This document shows, piece by piece, positions 63,657 through 64,000 of a DNA stretch of 64,000 nt. The notes under the pieces were generated by a model. That model was not told the DNA's origin and made no database searches. It saw only the letters and a list, made by a program, of their open reading frames with translations. The position numbers and the translations under genes are program-made. Source of the DNA: Polyangia bacterium (GTDB lineage: Bacteria; Myxococcota_A; Polyangia; Nannocystales; Nannocystaceae); the NCBI GenBank assembly GCA_030430565.1, contig JAUIKS010000011.1, positions 241,494 to 305,493 on the forward strand, read 5' to 3'. Every line of letters begins with the position of its first letter. The first letter of the stretch is position 1.

Positions 63657-64000
63657 CTAGGCCAGGATCTCGCGCGCGCGCCGGACGAGCTCGACCGACG
63701 CGTCGATCTCGGCCTTGCGCAGCGAGACGCTCTCGACGTTGCAGCCGAGCGGGATGCCCTTCGACGCGGCGTAGCCCCTCAGCTCGCGCAGAATGTCCGC
63801 GCACAGGTCGATCGAGCGCTCGAGGGCGTCGTGCGCGTGGGTCAGCTCGTTCTCGAGCCAGCGCGGGATGACCACCCCGAGCCAGCGCAGGAACGCGAGC
63901 GTCTTCAACGACCCGCAGGGGCTCAGCGTGATCAGCACCGGCGGCACGGGGCGACCGGCGGCGCGCGCTCGATAGAACAGGTCACTTAAGACATCTTTCG
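63657..64000 (-). CDS. methylenetetrahydrofolate reductase-like protein, C-terminal part (5' end outside window)
   Basis: The last 114 residues of a protein that continues past the right end; the frame reads on through base 64000 (KDVLSDLFYRARAAGRPVPP). The visible part matches the C-terminal half of MTHFR-like proteins: PPVLITLSPCGSLKTLAFLRW, LGVVIPRWLENELTHAHDAL and GIPLGCNVESVSLRKAEIDA, the last being the conserved final helix region. It is convergent with the radical SAM gene. Catalytic residues in the N-terminal half cannot be checked here. Confidence 0.8.
   Translation of the reverse strand, partial: KDVLSDLFYRARAAGRPVPPVLITLSPCGSLKTLAFLRWLGVVIPRWLENELTHAHDALERSIDLCADILRELRGYAASKGIPLGCNVESVSLRKAEIDASVELVRRAREILA

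Overview
The window is high-GC DNA (estimated by eye near 70%) with the coding style of a myxobacterium (Myxococcota). Supporting signs are Ser/Thr kinases, many secreted proteins and lipoproteins of unknown function, a protein with two MYXO-CTERM-type sorting tails, two ECF sigma factors, and a tandem pair of CarA/CarH-type B12-dependent photoreceptor repressors beside a carotenoid cluster. No phage, insertion sequence, CRISPR array or rRNA operon is visible. Both window ends cut a gene: a sigma-54 activator on the left and a methylenetetrahydrofolate-reductase-like protein on the right.

Left part (1-36.7 kb) is a mosaic of signalling and housekeeping genes: a sigma-54 activator, a histidine kinase, an ECF sigma factor with a cupin anti-sigma partner, a 1254-residue SIR2-like/double-kinase protein, an adenylate/guanylate cyclase with a C-terminal PilZ-like domain, a bacterial cereblon-like (CULT) protein, an RNA ligase downstream of two tRNA-Gln genes, NAD synthetase, a dicarboxylate/amino-acid symporter, a V4R sensor next to a PAS-STAS protein, glgC-glgA for glycogen, a flavin-dependent halogenase-like enzyme, a SAM methyltransferase, a MAPEG protein, a divergent ECF sigma/Ser-Thr kinase pair, and an ACP-acyl-AMP ligase-acyltransferase fusion.

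The stretch 36.7-39.8 kb looks like a metal (probably zinc) homeostasis unit. A flavoprotein, a His-rich lipoprotein and a CobW-type GTPase each carry a GCAA-N5-TTGC dyad upstream, the best copy being ATGCAACTCGGTTGCAT at 38503.

The stretch 39.8-56 kb is a light-regulated carotenoid cluster. On the minus strand a lycopene cyclase fused to a CrtU-like desaturase/methyltransferase follows crtE. Divergently from crtE run crtD, crtC, a glycosyltransferase and a secreted protein. Then come crtI-crtB-plsC on the minus strand and, divergently, two CarA/CarH regulators with a secreted protein between them. Together the enzymes predict a monocyclic, aromatic, hydroxylated, glycosylated and acylated carotenoid, analogous to hydroxychlorobactene glucoside ester. 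crtC has no usable start codon and lies in the -1 frame of crtD, so the two may be made as a fusion or the sequence may carry an indel.

The right end holds a second V4R-like/STAS sensor pair, a beta-propeller/c-type cytochrome protein, a cytochrome P450, a radical SAM-SPASM enzyme and the start of the next gene.
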